Positions 54,849-63,930 of a stretch of 64,000 nucleotides of DNA are shown here, piece by piece (the first letter of the stretch is position 1; each line of letters starts with the position of its first letter). A program made the position numbers and the translations under genes. The stretch lies in NCBI RefSeq assembly GCF_012516395.1, contig NZ_CP051206.1:2090501-2154500 (forward strand), given 5' to 3'. This stretch comes from Dolichospermum flos-aquae CCAP 1403/13F (GTDB taxonomy: Bacteria; Cyanobacteriota; Cyanobacteriia; Cyanobacteriales; Nostocaceae). The notes below the pieces were generated by a model. The model searched no databases, was not told where the DNA came from, and saw only the letters and a list, made by a program, of their open reading frames with translations.

Positions 54849-57008
54849 ATGTTGAACATTTCCCAACTCCTCGCAACTGAACTAAAACTTAAACCCCACC
54901 AAGTACAAAATGCGCTAGAACTCTTAGCAGAAGGGGCAACAATTCCCTTTATTGCGCGTTACCGTAAAGAACGCACTGATGAAATGGATGAAGTGCAATT
55001 ACGGGATTTACAAGATAGGCATAATTACTTAACGGAGTTAGAAGAAAGAAAAAAAGTAATTGTGAGTGCGATCGCTCAACAAGATAAACTTACTCCAGAA
55101 CTACAAGCAAAAATAGCATTCTGTTTACAAAAAACCGAACTGGAAGATTTATATTTACCCTATCGTCCTAAACGTCGGACACGCGCTACCATTGCCAGAG
55201 AAAAAGGGCTAGAAGCACTGGCTACATTTATTAAATCCCTAAATGTTAAAAATGGTATTTCCGCATCTTTAGAGGCAGAATCAGCAAAGTATATTTCGGA
55301 AACCTTGGGAGTAAAAAGCGCAGATGAAGCTTTAAAAGGTGCGTCTGATATTTTAGCTGAAGAAGTAGCAGAAAAAGCAGAATCACGCGCATATATCCGC
55401 GATTATCTGTTAGAAAATGGGGTATTTATTTCTCGGATTAAAGACGAACATCCTGAAGGGACAACTAAATTTGAAATGTACCGAAATTATCAGATTAGAG
55501 TCAAAAATATTGCCCCTCATAATCTGTTGGCCTTATGTCGAGGAGAAGATGAAAAAATTCTCAGTTTTGAAGTTGCTTATGATGAAGATTTTGTGCTGAG
55601 TTATTTAGAATCTCAAGAAATAAAAACTAAAGTTCGCAATATTCGAGATTTTTATCAAGTCATGTTAAAAGATAGTTTTAACCGCTTGATGAAAACTTCC
55701 TTAATTAGCGAAGTAACAAACGAGAAAAAAACCTTTGCTGACATAGAATCAATCAAAACTTTTGAAACCAATTTACGAGAATTGCTATTATCCGCACCAG
55801 CAGGAATGAAACCGACAATGGCTATAGATCCAGGTTTTAGAACCGGGTGTAAAGTCGCTATATTAGATGAAACTGGGCAATTTTTAGAATATCAAGCTGT
55901 CTTTCCCCACCAAGCAGCAGAACAACGACAAAAAGCCGCCCAAACTATTAAAAAATTACTTGAAAAATACCAAATTCAATTAATCGCTATTGGTAACGGT
56001 ACAGCGTCACGGGAAACAGAAAAATTTGTAGCCGAAATATTACCAAATATAGCCCATAAACCAGTTAAAGTTGTGGTAAATGAATCTGGTGCATCTATAT
56101 ATTCTGCCAGCGACGTAGCTAGAGAAGAATTTCCCGATTTAGATATTACCGTGCGGGGTGCAATTAGTATTGGGAGAAGATTACAAGATCCTTTAGCAGA
56201 ACTAGTTAAAATAGATCCTAAATCAATTGGTGTCGGACAATATCAACATGACGTTGATCAAAAATTACTGAAAAAGAAATTAGATGAAACCGTCGAAAGT
56301 TGCGTTAACTATGTGGGTGTAGACTTAAATACTGCTTCCAAAGAACTTCTCACCTTTGTTTCGGGAATTACCCCCACCATAGCTAATAATATTATTGCCT
56401 ATCGTAACCAAAATGGCGCATTTAAAAATCGTCGTCAACTTTTGAAAGTAGCAAAATTAGGACCTAAAGCCTTTGAACAAGCAGCAGGGTTTTTAAGAAT
56501 TCGTGGTGGTGAAAACCCCTTAGATAATACTGCAGTTCATCCAGAAAGTTACTCTTTGGTACAATCTATCGCGGCTGATTTAGGAGTATCCTTAAATCAA
56601 GTGACACAAGTTGCAGAAAACCTCAAAAAAGCCAACATCAAAAAATACGTTACCGAAACCATTGGAGAACCAACCCTGCGCGACATTCTCAGCGAATTAG
56701 AAAAACCAGGCAGAGATCCTCGTGCTGAATTTAAATATGCTACCTTTAAAGAAGGAATCAAAGAAATTAAAGATCTAACCGTCGGAATGCAACTAGAAGG
56801 AATCATTACCAACGTTGCTAACTTCGGTGCTTTCGTTGATATTGGAGTCCATCAAGATGGTTTAGTGCATATTTCCCAACTTGCTGATAGATTTGTAGAT
56901 GATCCGAAAAAAATTGTGAAAGTTGGACAAGTCGTTAAAGTGCAAGTTTTAGAAATCAACGAAAAACTCAAACGCATAAGCTTATCAATGAAAGGAATCA
57001 AACAATAA
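54849..57008 (+). CDS. tex: Tex-family RNA-binding protein
   Basis: This 719-residue protein has an N-terminal helical Tex domain (LKLKPHQVQNALELLAEGAT, PFIARYRKERTDEMDEVQLR), a YqgF-like domain (AIDPGFRTGCKVAILDETGQ), a helix-hairpin-helix region (NTASKELLTFVSGITPTIAN) and a C-terminal S1 domain (GMQLEGIITNVANFGAFVDI, GVHQDGLVHISQLADRFVDD). Tex binds RNA and influences transcription and gene expression in many bacteria. All domains are intact and of normal length. The gene is probably transcribed alone. Confidence 0.97.
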   Translation: MLNISQLLATELKLKPHQVQNALELLAEGATIPFIARYRKERTDEMDEVQLRDLQDRHNYLTELEERKKVIVSAIAQQDKLTPELQAKIAFCLQKTELEDLYLPYRPKRRTRATIAREKGLEALATFIKSLNVKNGISASLEAESAKYISETLGVKSADEALKGASDILAEEVAEKAESRAYIRDYLLENGVFISRIKDEHPEGTTKFEMYRNYQIRVKNIAPHNLLALCRGEDEKILSFEVAYDEDFVLSYLESQEIKTKVRNIRDFYQVMLKDSFNRLMKTSLISEVTNEKKTFADIESIKTFETNLRELLLSAPAGMKPTMAIDPGFRTGCKVAILDETGQFLEYQAVFPHQAAEQRQKAAQTIKKLLEKYQIQLIAIGNGTASRETEKFVAEILPNIAHKPVKVVVNESGASIYSASDVAREEFPDLDITVRGAISIGRRLQDPLAELVKIDPKSIGVGQYQHDVDQKLLKKKLDETVESCVNYVGVDLNTASKELLTFVSGITPTIANNIIAYRNQNGAFKNRRQLLKVAKLGPKAFEQAAGFLRIRGGENPLDNTAVHPESYSLVQSIAADLGVSLNQVTQVAENLKKANIKKYVTETIGEPTLRDILSELEKPGRDPRAEFKYATFKEGIKEIKDLTVGMQLEGIITNVANFGAFVDIGVHQDGLVHISQLADRFVDDPKKIVKVGQVVKVQVLEINEKLKRISLSMKGIKQ

Positions 57009-57153
57009 TTCTCTCTGAGACTCTGCGACTGGGCGTGAAAAAAACTAACTCTAACCTCAGATAGATAAGAATTATACCCAAGAAAAGATGTCAAACATGA
57101 ATCTATCTTTGAAAATAGGATTAGCACAGAGAATGCTGTTACTGAGGTAAAAA

Positions 57154-57522
57154 ATGTTGTCATATTTTTTCATCGCACTCGCTACAGCTTTAAGTTTGCT
57201 GATTGTTGATTTAGTTGTTCCTGGTGTAGATATTGCTAATTTCCCCGCAGCTTTAATTGCTGCGGTTGTGATTGGTTTAATTAATAGTGGAATTAAACCA
57301 ACTATTAATATCTTGTCTTTACCTTTGACATATCTGACATTGGGGGGTTTTTCCCTCATTGTTAACGGAATTTGCTTTTGGTTAGCATCAGTTTTAGTTC
57401 CAGGTTTTCAAGTTCAAGGATTAATCGCTTTTATTCTCGGTCCTGTAGTTCTTTCTTTAGCTAATACCTTTCTCAGTAAATACTTCGCAGAAAAAGGTTT
57501 TGAATTACAAGATAGTCAATAG
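57154..57522 (+). CDS. PF04020-type four-helix membrane protein
   Basis: The 122 residues have four hydrophobic helices: LATALSLLIVDLVVPGVDI, LIAAVVIGLINSGIKPTINI, LTYLTLGGFSLIVNGICFW and LIAFILGPVVLSLANTFLSK. The GLINSGIKP and PLTYLTLGGFSL-type pieces match PF04020, also called phage holin 4-like in annotations, but these are not lysis proteins. A GAGG site lies before the ATG at 57154. The family role is unknown; links to envelope homeostasis have been suggested for some members. Confidence 0.85.
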   Translation: MLSYFFIALATALSLLIVDLVVPGVDIANFPAALIAAVVIGLINSGIKPTINILSLPLTYLTLGGFSLIVNGICFWLASVLVPGFQVQGLIAFILGPVVLSLANTFLSKYFAEKGFELQDSQ

Positions 57523-57553
57523 GTAAACCCAATTTAAAAACTAGGAAATATCC

Positions 57554-57745
57554 ATGAACTTATTACGGATACTTATCGGGTTATTTTTACCCCCCTTGGG
57601 AGTTTTTCTCACAGTTGGATTTGGTCCAACTTTGTTAATTAACATTTTGCTGACTTTGCTGGGTTGGCTTCCTGGTAGCATTCATGCAGTTTGGGTAATT
57701 GTCAAGCATGAAGAAAATATGAATAGAGAGGAAGGTACTTATTAA
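57554..57745 (+). CDS. Pmp3/YqaE-family stress-related membrane peptide
   Basis: The 63 residues have the Pmp3 arrangement of two helices: LIGLFLPPLGVFLTVGFGPT, then LINILLTLLGWLPGSIHAVW. The PPLGV and WLPG-HA motifs are typical. These small proteins are induced by salt or cold in many organisms and may help keep membrane potential. The gene starts 31 bases after the PF04020 gene and has AGGAAA before its ATG, so both may be one operon. Confidence 0.9.
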   Translation: MNLLRILIGLFLPPLGVFLTVGFGPTLLINILLTLLGWLPGSIHAVWVIVKHEENMNREEGTY

Positions 57746-57762
57746 GTATGTAACAATAACAA

Positions 57763-57793
57763 GATCCCCGACTTCTCTAAGAAGTCGGGGATC
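57763..57793. terminator. palindrome of the CCCCGACTTC family between convergent genes
   Basis: GATCCCCGACTTCT and AGAAGTCGGGGATC enclose three bases. It lies between the ends of the Pmp3 gene (plus) and the coiled-coil gene (minus) and could end transcription from both sides. It is the fourth copy. Confidence 0.75.
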
Positions 57794-57810
57794 TAAAGGA
57801 TAGTTAGTCT

Positions 57811-58593
57811 TTAAGCACGAATATCTTTATCTTTGAATAAATCAGCCGTTGCTAAAAGTAACTCGCGTAAAGTTTGTTTTAATTGACGTTCTTTCTTTGC
57901 TATAACTGCACCTGCATCTGTCAATTTTTTTTCTAGAACTGAGTAACTTTCTTTTACTTGTGCTGTGATAGATTCTGCTTTGGGATGGGATTTATCACAC
58001 CATTGTTTTGCTTCATTTAAATAATCCTGTACCTCTTGATCACTTCCACTATAACGTGCAGATAAATTTGCTCTGACAATTGCTGATTGTGCTTGTAATT
58101 GTGCATAGCGTTTCTTTAATAATCCGATTTCTTCACTATCTTTGATAGAATCAATTGCTGAATCAATCGCAATTTTTGTATCTGCTGATTTATCTTGACT
58201 CGTTTCGACTATCTTGGTTAAAATTCCTTCAATTTCTGCTTGTAGTTCTTCTTCTTCCCGATCTAATTGAGCTTGTAGCTGCTTAATTTCGGTTTGGGTT
58301 TTGACAATATCTGAGTGTTTTTTCAGACTTATAGCTTCCATAGCACCTTCAATTGAAGCTACCACTCCTTCTTTAAATTCACTACCTTTTTCTTGCAAAT
58401 TATCAACGACGGTAGAAACAGCATCATTAACTAAATTACGCAATTCATGAGAACCTTCTTGAAATTCAGAACCTACTTGAGAAATAGCAGATTTCACAAT
58501 TTCCCGAATCCGTTCAGATTTTAATTGTCCTGTTTCTTGAGCTTGGCGTAAATCTAATTGAATTTGTTCTTTAACGTTTTTATTCATGGTCAT
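57811..58593 (-). CDS. long coiled-coil hypothetical protein
   Basis: The ATG at 58593 or the one two codons later is the likely start; the open frame is longer, but its first 21 residues look unrelated. The roughly 260 residues are almost all helical with heptad-like spacing (QTEIKQLQAQLDREEEELQA, LLKKRYAQLQAQSAIVRANL), preceded by repeated 'EFxEG' segments (VGSEFQEGSHELRNLVNDAV, EKGSEFKEGVVASIEGAMEA). There is no signal peptide or membrane segment. Function unknown; such proteins may be structural or stress-related. Confidence 0.75.
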   Translation of the reverse strand: MTMNKNVKEQIQLDLRQAQETGQLKSERIREIVKSAISQVGSEFQEGSHELRNLVNDAVSTVVDNLQEKGSEFKEGVVASIEGAMEAISLKKHSDIVKTQTEIKQLQAQLDREEEELQAEIEGILTKIVETSQDKSADTKIAIDSAIDSIKDSEEIGLLKKRYAQLQAQSAIVRANLSARYSGSDQEVQDYLNEAKQWCDKSHPKAESITAQVKESYSVLEKKLTDAGAVIAKKERQLKQTLRELLLATADLFKDKDIRA

Positions 58594-58796
58594 ATTAAAT
58601 GCAAATCTCATACAACACTTACATTCAGTATGGCGAAATATTTTTACTATTAACACCCTCTAAAGATATAAAATCATATCTATCTCCAGGTAGTTTAAAG
58701 TACATTAATCACAATATCCCTGAATTTTTGATTTTGTTAGTTAAATGTTGCCAATTTATGAAATAATCAATATTGTTCAATAACTAGATTCTAATT

Positions 58797-59021
58797 ATGT
58801 GGCAGGTAAATATCACTTGTGATGGTGAAGCTTGGAAAGTGTACGGTGTTGAATTTAAGAAAATGGTAGTAAATTACCAAGCTGAATTGATTGGTTCTAA
58901 AAAAATGCCAGATGGAAAACGCATCATGTCTTATAAAATTGAAGATGTTAGCGAAGCCGAATCTTTTCAAGAAGAATGTACAAAATTTGTCGGCTTCATT
59001 TCTGATTTTGAAGCTTTATGA
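58797..59021 (+). CDS. small hypothetical protein upstream of a cytochrome c6 gene
   Basis: The 74-residue soluble protein reads MWQVNITCDGEAWKVYGVEF and then KKMPDGKRIMSYKIEDVSEA. I do not recognise a family. Its stop overlaps the start of the c-type cytochrome gene by 4 bases, so the two are co-translated. The protein may be a small regulator or an accessory protein, but there is no direct evidence. Confidence 0.65.
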   Translation: MWQVNITCDGEAWKVYGVEFKKMVVNYQAELIGSKKMPDGKRIMSYKIEDVSEAESFQEECTKFVGFISDFEAL

Positions 59022-59353
59022 AAAAGGTAATAATATTGATATTATGCACATTTTGCCTGTGGACTATCAATTTTACCTTACCTGCTAATGCTTTAGATAC
59101 AGGAAATGGTGCGGAAATTTTTAGTTTCCATTGTGCTGGTTGTCATGTTAATGGAGGAAACATTATTAGACGGGGTAAAAACCTCAAAAAGAATGCCCTT
59201 AAAAAATATGGAATGGATTCTTTAGCAGCGATTACAACCATTGTTACTAATGGTAAAAATAATATGTCAGCTTATAAAGAAAGATTGACAACAGAAGAAA
59301 TTCAAAAAGTTGCGGCTTATGTTTTGGAACAAGCAGAAAAAGACTGGAAATAA
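59018..59353 (+). CDS. petJ: cytochrome c6-like protein
   Basis: A 111-residue precursor. The signal peptide is KKVIILILCTFCLWTINFTL, with cleavage after NALD-like sequence. The mature part has GAEIFSFHCAGCHVNGGNII, with the heme motif CAGCH, then KKNALKKYGMDSLAAITTIV, and GKNNMSAYKERLTTEEIQKV with the axial-methionine region. The C-terminus VAAYVLEQAEKDWK is typical. Cytochrome c6 carries electrons from b6-f to photosystem I or oxidase. The sequence is somewhat divergent around NNMSAY (usually NAMPAF), so it may be one of the c6-like paralogues. Confidence 0.88.
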   Translation: MKKVIILILCTFCLWTINFTLPANALDTGNGAEIFSFHCAGCHVNGGNIIRRGKNLKKNALKKYGMDSLAAITTIVTNGKNNMSAYKERLTTEEIQKVAAYVLEQAEKDWK

Positions 59354-59365
59354 CAAGATAAAAAT

Positions 59366-60385
59366 ATGATGTTACCTCAAGAAAGCTATTTACAATTTAC
59401 CCCCGATTTGAAAATTTGCCGAATTTTAAATGGAATGTGGCAAGTTTCGGGAGGACATGGACGCATTAACCCCACAACTGCTATTGAGTCCATGTTTCAA
59501 TATGTAGATGCTGGTTTTACAACCTGGGATTTAGCAGATCATTATGGACCAGCAGAAGATTTTATTGGTGAGTTTCGTCGTCAACTCATAGCAACTCGTG
59601 GAGAAGAAGCTGCAAATAATATTCAAGCTTTTACAAAATGGGTTCCTCGTGCGGGGAAGATGACAAAAAAACTGGTCGAGGACAATATTGATGTTTCTTT
59701 GAGAAGAATGGATGTTAAATCATTAGATTTAATGCAGTTCCATTGGTGGGAATATGGAGACTCTAATTATTTAGATGCTCTCAAATATATGGCAGAATTG
59801 CAAGATGAGGGTAAGATCAAACATTTAGCTTTAACTAATTTTGATACGGAACATTTGCAAATTATCACCGAAGCAGGAATCAAGATTGTTTCTAATCAAG
59901 TCCAGTTTTCCTTAGTTGACAGAAGACCACAAGTAAATATGGTTAAATTCTGTCAAGATCATAATATCAAAATATTTGCCTATGGTAGTGTTTGCGGTGG
60001 TTTATTATCAGAAAAATATTTGAGTAACCCAGAACCAAAAAGCTCAGGAATCAACACCACTAGCTTGAGAAAATACAAACAAATGATTGCTAATTGGGGT
60101 GGTTGGAGGTTATTTCAAGAGTTACTATATACTCTCAAACAAATCGCTGATAAACATCAAGTTAGTGTTGCTAATGTGGCTGTAAATTACATTTTAAATC
60201 AGCCAGCAGTCGGGGGTGTAATTGTCGGTGCTAGATTAGGAATTGCGGAACATTTGTCAGATAATGCTAAGGTGTTTGGTTTTAATTTAGATGCTGAGGA
60301 TATAGGGAAAATAGATGCAGTTTCTCAACAGTCACGGGATTTGTATCAGTTAATTGGTGATTGTGGGGATGAATATAGGAGGTAG
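59366..60385 (+). CDS. aldo/keto reductase
   Basis: The 339-residue TIM-barrel oxidoreductase has the catalytic tetrad in WDLADHYGPAEDFIGEF (D and Y), FTKWVPRAGKMTKK (K) and LDLMQFHWWEYGD (H). The C-terminal IVGARLGIAEHLSDNAKVFG belongs to the NADPH-binding part. It lies 12 bases after the cytochrome gene. Its substrate cannot be deduced; similar cyanobacterial proteins are annotated only as aldo/keto reductases. Confidence 0.92.
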   Translation: MMLPQESYLQFTPDLKICRILNGMWQVSGGHGRINPTTAIESMFQYVDAGFTTWDLADHYGPAEDFIGEFRRQLIATRGEEAANNIQAFTKWVPRAGKMTKKLVEDNIDVSLRRMDVKSLDLMQFHWWEYGDSNYLDALKYMAELQDEGKIKHLALTNFDTEHLQIITEAGIKIVSNQVQFSLVDRRPQVNMVKFCQDHNIKIFAYGSVCGGLLSEKYLSNPEPKSSGINTTSLRKYKQMIANWGGWRLFQELLYTLKQIADKHQVSVANVAVNYILNQPAVGGVIVGARLGIAEHLSDNAKVFGFNLDAEDIGKIDAVSQQSRDLYQLIGDCGDEYRR

Positions 60386-60697
60386 TTTTAGGGTGGGTTA
60401 ATTACAGCTTAACCCACCATTTTTACAATGATTTTTATTGAAGTTTCGCGCAAAGACGCAAAGAAGCAAAGACGCAAAGGAAGAAATAGTTAAGGAAATG
60501 TAGGTTGGGTTGAGCGACAGCGAAACCCAACATTACCAAGGATTTCGTTGGGTTTCGTTTCGAGGCCTAACCGAGCAGTATTGGATCGGTATTGTACTAT
60601 ATCATTGGGGCCAATTTTAGCGATCGCCTAACCTAAATTTTTCTGAATTTTCATGAATTTTATCTGATAATAAAACTAGCCTCTTGAAGCAAAACCT
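60386..60697. repeat. gap of 312 bases filled with dispersed repeats
   Basis: Contains the 'gcgcaaagacgcaaagaagcaaag' type tract near 60445 and the 'gtaggttgggttgagcg...cccaacatt' unit near 60501, which matches the ends of the array at 40264. A GCGATCGC-like HIP1 site and an AT-rich promoter-like stretch lie before the Uma2 gene. No other gene. Confidence 0.75.
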
Positions 60698-61291
60698 ATG
60701 GAAACCCTCACCTTAAACATACCTCCCGCAGTAAATTTAACAGATGAGCAGTTTTATCAACTTTGCATTGCCAACGAACCTTGGCAATTAGAACTTACCC
60801 AAACCGGAGAATTAATTATTATGCCCCCCACAGGTGGAGAAAGCGTAATTAGGAACTCAGATATTAATATAGAACTGGGTGTATGGAATCGTCAAACTAA
60901 ATTAGGTAAAGTATTTGATTCTTCTACAGAGTTTAAATTACCTAGTGGTGCTTATCGCTGTCCTGATGCAGCTTGGGTAAAACTAGCACGTTGGGAGGCA
61001 TTAAGTAAAGAAGAAAAAAAACGGTTTCCCCCCCTTTGTCCTGATTTTGTGATTGAATTGCGCTCGGAAACTGATAGTTTAGAAAAATTACGCACTAAAA
61101 TGCGAGAATACCAAAATAATGGCGCACTTTTAGGTTGGTTAATTGATCCACAAACCCCCTCGGTAGAAATTTATCGTTACGGAAAAGATGTAGAAGTTTT
61201 GAACTTTGATGTTGACAACCCACCAATACTTTCTGGTGAAGATATTTTACCGGGCTTTATTCTCAATTTGCAGATAATTTTAAATCCATAG
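60698..61291 (+). CDS. Uma2-family (DUF820) PD-(D/E)XK protein
   Basis: The 197 residues have the Uma2 layout found in large numbers in cyanobacteria: TDEQFYQLCIANEPWQLELT, GELIIMPPTGGESVIRN, FDSSTEFKLPSGAYRCPDAA, WVKLARWEAL and CPDFVIELRSETDSLEKLRT. The last has D and E-L-R in the order of a nuclease core, although the usual lysine is arginine. Then come MREYQNNGALLGWLIDPQTP. Uma2 proteins are widespread and their DNA targets are not known. The copy is intact and stands alone. Confidence 0.9.
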   Translation: METLTLNIPPAVNLTDEQFYQLCIANEPWQLELTQTGELIIMPPTGGESVIRNSDINIELGVWNRQTKLGKVFDSSTEFKLPSGAYRCPDAAWVKLARWEALSKEEKKRFPPLCPDFVIELRSETDSLEKLRTKMREYQNNGALLGWLIDPQTPSVEIYRYGKDVEVLNFDVDNPPILSGEDILPGFILNLQIILNP

Positions 61292-61306
61292 ATTCTAAAT
61301 TTCGGG

Positions 61307-61756
61307 ATGATGATTTCTCAAAAAAGTATTCCCACTGGCTACCTTCGCAAAGTTCATCATATCGCCTTTAACGTCCAAAATATGGCAGCCTCTCGCCATT
61401 TTTATGGTCAGATTTTAGGCTTACACGAACTCACAGGAGAAGAAGTACCTGCCACATTAATAGAACTTGTCAATGCTGGTAAAGTCGCTAATTTCATCAC
61501 TCCCGACGGCACAATTATAGACTTATTTGGAGAACCAGAATTATTACCACCAAATCCAGATCCCAGTAAGTTCTTTACCAGAGCATATCATTTAGCCTTT
61601 GATATTGATCCAGAATTATTTGACCAAGCATTAGCAGTAATTACAGAAAATAATTTAGTTATTGCTTATGGACCTGTTACTCGTCCTACTGGTAGAGGAG
61701 TGTACTTTTATGACCCCGATGGGTTTATGATAGAAATTCGTTGTGATCCTGATTAA
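61307..61756 (+). CDS. VOC-superfamily (glyoxalase-like) protein
   Basis: A 149-residue two-repeat VOC fold: RKVHHIAFNVQNMAASRHFY gives one metal-binding histidine, RAYHLAFDIDPELFDQALAV another, and YDPDGFMIEIRCDPD a glutamate. This set suits a divalent metal for a lyase, dioxygenase or resistance-type enzyme; the exact reaction is unknown. It is followed 8 bases later by a hypothetical gene on the same strand. Confidence 0.9.
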   Translation: MMISQKSIPTGYLRKVHHIAFNVQNMAASRHFYGQILGLHELTGEEVPATLIELVNAGKVANFITPDGTIIDLFGEPELLPPNPDPSKFFTRAYHLAFDIDPELFDQALAVITENNLVIAYGPVTRPTGRGVYFYDPDGFMIEIRCDPD

Positions 61757-61764
61757 ATCCAAAA

Positions 61765-62043
61765 ATGGAAAAAATTTTAAAAGTCATTGCAGACGTAATT
61801 GCTAATCCACCAATTCCCCACGAACCCCAGAAACAATCCTTAAAAAATTGGGCAATGTATTGCTTACGGGATAGGGGTTTTATAGTTGTTTTTGCCCAAA
61901 ATGCTGATTTTGCTGTGCAGTTTAAAAACGGTGACAAATTCTATTTTAAAGTTACCAATCAAGCCGATGATTTAGCCAATAATATCAACTGGATAGTTTG
62001 GGATAATGTGAATAAAACCACCAATTTGATTCCTCAAGCCTAG
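61765..62043 (+). CDS. hypothetical 92-residue protein
   Basis: The small soluble protein MEKILKVIADVIANPPIPHE, LKNWAMYCLRDRGFIVVFAQ and FAVQFKNGDKFYFKVTNQAD has no family that I know. It may be a small nuclease-like or regulatory fold, but no motif settles this. It follows the VOC gene by 8 bases and probably shares its transcript. Confidence 0.65.
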   Translation: MEKILKVIADVIANPPIPHEPQKQSLKNWAMYCLRDRGFIVVFAQNADFAVQFKNGDKFYFKVTNQADDLANNINWIVWDNVNKTTNLIPQA

Positions 62044-62116
62044 AGTTTTCGTTAATAACCGCAGGACTGAATTAATCTGCGGTTTTTCACCTAGGATATC
62101 ACTACAAATACAAAGA

Positions 62117-63685
62117 TTAAATTATCAAAGGTTTTAATTGACGTTCGCACCATTTACCCTCAACTAACTCTGTAACTAAAGGTGTGATCATAAACTTAGC
62201 CGGAAAACCCTCCAACACATCCACCCGCACACAAGAATAAGGTTTTTTACTCTCAAAACCGCTACCACTCCGTCCCACATACAACAGCGAATCTGCAACC
62301 TTGCGAATGGAAAGATCATTATTGCTGGTAAAGGTTTCCATTAATTCTCCCCCTTCTTGGCGTTGACGACGAGGACCGCGACCACTACCACCAGAAATAA
62401 TATAATTAGTATGAGAGTCTGCGTGTCCTGTATTAACTGTCCGCAAATGTTCTAAACAATGGGCGTGTCCGCTAAATACTATATCTACTACCGGGCGTTC
62501 CTGAGTGAGATTACCTAAACTTTTCGCCACCTCATCGAAAACCTCCCGTAAACGATGACGGACAGCTAAAGTCTGTCCTTGATTCCATTTACTTCCTTCT
62601 GTAACATAAGGTGGATGGTGTAAAAATATTACCCGTCCCCTGACTGCGGAATTATGCCAAGATGCAATTAATCTATCTCTTAACCACGCCAATTGTTCAA
62701 AATCAACATTAGTATTGGTGTGAGATGCCAATTGCTTTTCAATATCAATTTTCACTTCATTGATTTGGTCTAATTTAGCACCAAGTTCCGCCAATAATTC
62801 CGCTTGATCAGGTTTTTCGGGATTCAGCTTGTCAAACTCCGTCAACATCCGTAATTCTTCTTGATCAATTTCCTGACGACGGGTTTCTAGTTCCCGACGA
62901 AAATTATCCCCAGCTTGGTTATGAGGTAAAGGATCTGGAGTATTGAAAGTATTAGAATCTAAGGCAAAAAAGTCAATCCCACCGTAACAAAAATTATAAT
63001 AGCGATTAGGTAAACGCGTAAAACTTCCCGGTTGATAACGCAAACACCGACCCATACCAGTTTTAGCGGTGTAATGCTGTTTTAAATGCTGTTCTAACTC
63101 CGCTGGAGAAACTTCCGCCAAATAATCTAAAAATGCTCTAGCATAAGCATCACCTTGATTTGATCCATGCCAACCAATTTCAATATCTTTATAACGAAAC
63201 ATTCGCCGCAAAGGCAAAGTTGGACCAGTCAGCAACCGATACAATAAAGGCACATCATAGTAATCATGATTCCCCAATACTGGTAAAATTGGCAACTTAA
63301 ATACCATTTGATCATAAGTGATATCTTGGGGTTGATTACCGCCCACCAAAAATTCCCGATAAGGTTCAATAAAATTGGCTGGGTAATATTCACGAGAACC
63401 CACCATATAAATCACATCACCAGTGTGCAGCACAAACCGGCAATCATCACCATGATTTAACATCATTTTGGCAACTTCTCGTTGGGGATGGTGGCCAGAA
63501 TGGGATTTAGTCCCAGTATCACCCATCACCATAAACGAAAATTCTGGACTGTCTGAGTTGCCATCATCTATCACCATGCAGGTTTGGTCAATGCCCTGCT
63601 GTAGAATACTCGAATGCTGCCACCGCACCCGTTGTTTCATCTTTTGAATTTTGATCGCAATTGGTGGTTCAGAAATCAATCTCAT
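62117..63685 (-). CDS. calcineurin-like metallophosphoesterase
   Basis: This 522-residue enzyme carries the full metallophosphoesterase signature: FSFMVMGDTGTKSH (first metal aspartate, spaced DxG-like), LHTGDVIYMVGS (GD), LPVLGNHDYYDVP (GNHD), FLHHPPYVTEG and VFSGHAHCLEHL (GHxH). There is no signal peptide, and a helical insertion of about 80 residues (EEHELRMLTE-like) lies in the middle. Related proteins act on phosphate esters or nucleotides. Its specific substrate is unknown. It is convergent with the hypothetical gene at 61765. Confidence 0.93.
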   Translation of the reverse strand: MRLISEPPIAIKIQKMKQRVRWQHSSILQQGIDQTCMVIDDGNSDSPEFSFMVMGDTGTKSHSGHHPQREVAKMMLNHGDDCRFVLHTGDVIYMVGSREYYPANFIEPYREFLVGGNQPQDITYDQMVFKLPILPVLGNHDYYDVPLLYRLLTGPTLPLRRMFRYKDIEIGWHGSNQGDAYARAFLDYLAEVSPAELEQHLKQHYTAKTGMGRCLRYQPGSFTRLPNRYYNFCYGGIDFFALDSNTFNTPDPLPHNQAGDNFRRELETRRQEIDQEELRMLTEFDKLNPEKPDQAELLAELGAKLDQINEVKIDIEKQLASHTNTNVDFEQLAWLRDRLIASWHNSAVRGRVIFLHHPPYVTEGSKWNQGQTLAVRHRLREVFDEVAKSLGNLTQERPVVDIVFSGHAHCLEHLRTVNTGHADSHTNYIISGGSGRGPRRQRQEGGELMETFTSNNDLSIRKVADSLLYVGRSGSGFESKKPYSCVRVDVLEGFPAKFMITPLVTELVEGKWCERQLKPLII

Positions 63686-63930
63686 AGGAAATATTAATGA
63701 GTATTTTGTCAGAAATGGCTATAGCTTGCGTGACGACGTAGGAGTCATACGCCACGCTACGCTATCAAGATGTCCAGGATTTAAGGTTAAATTAGTTAGG
63801 ACTTATATTACGGTACAAGAATAACGAACCACAGAGGCACAGAGGTCACGGAGAAATGAGGGTTTGAAAGATATTTTGCGTGAGTCCTGTTAGTCCGCGT
63901 AGGCGGACTTTGTTTGTGTAGCTGCGATTT
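63686..63930. mobile_element. repeat-containing gap with a MITE-like element (63798-63888)
   Basis: AGGACTTA at 63798 and TGAGTCCT at 63881 form imperfect inverted ends around about 75 bases, related to the element at 10933-11055. Before it is a 'gcgtgacgacgtaggagtca'-type dispersed repeat (63728-63770). No gene was recognised here. Confidence 0.5.
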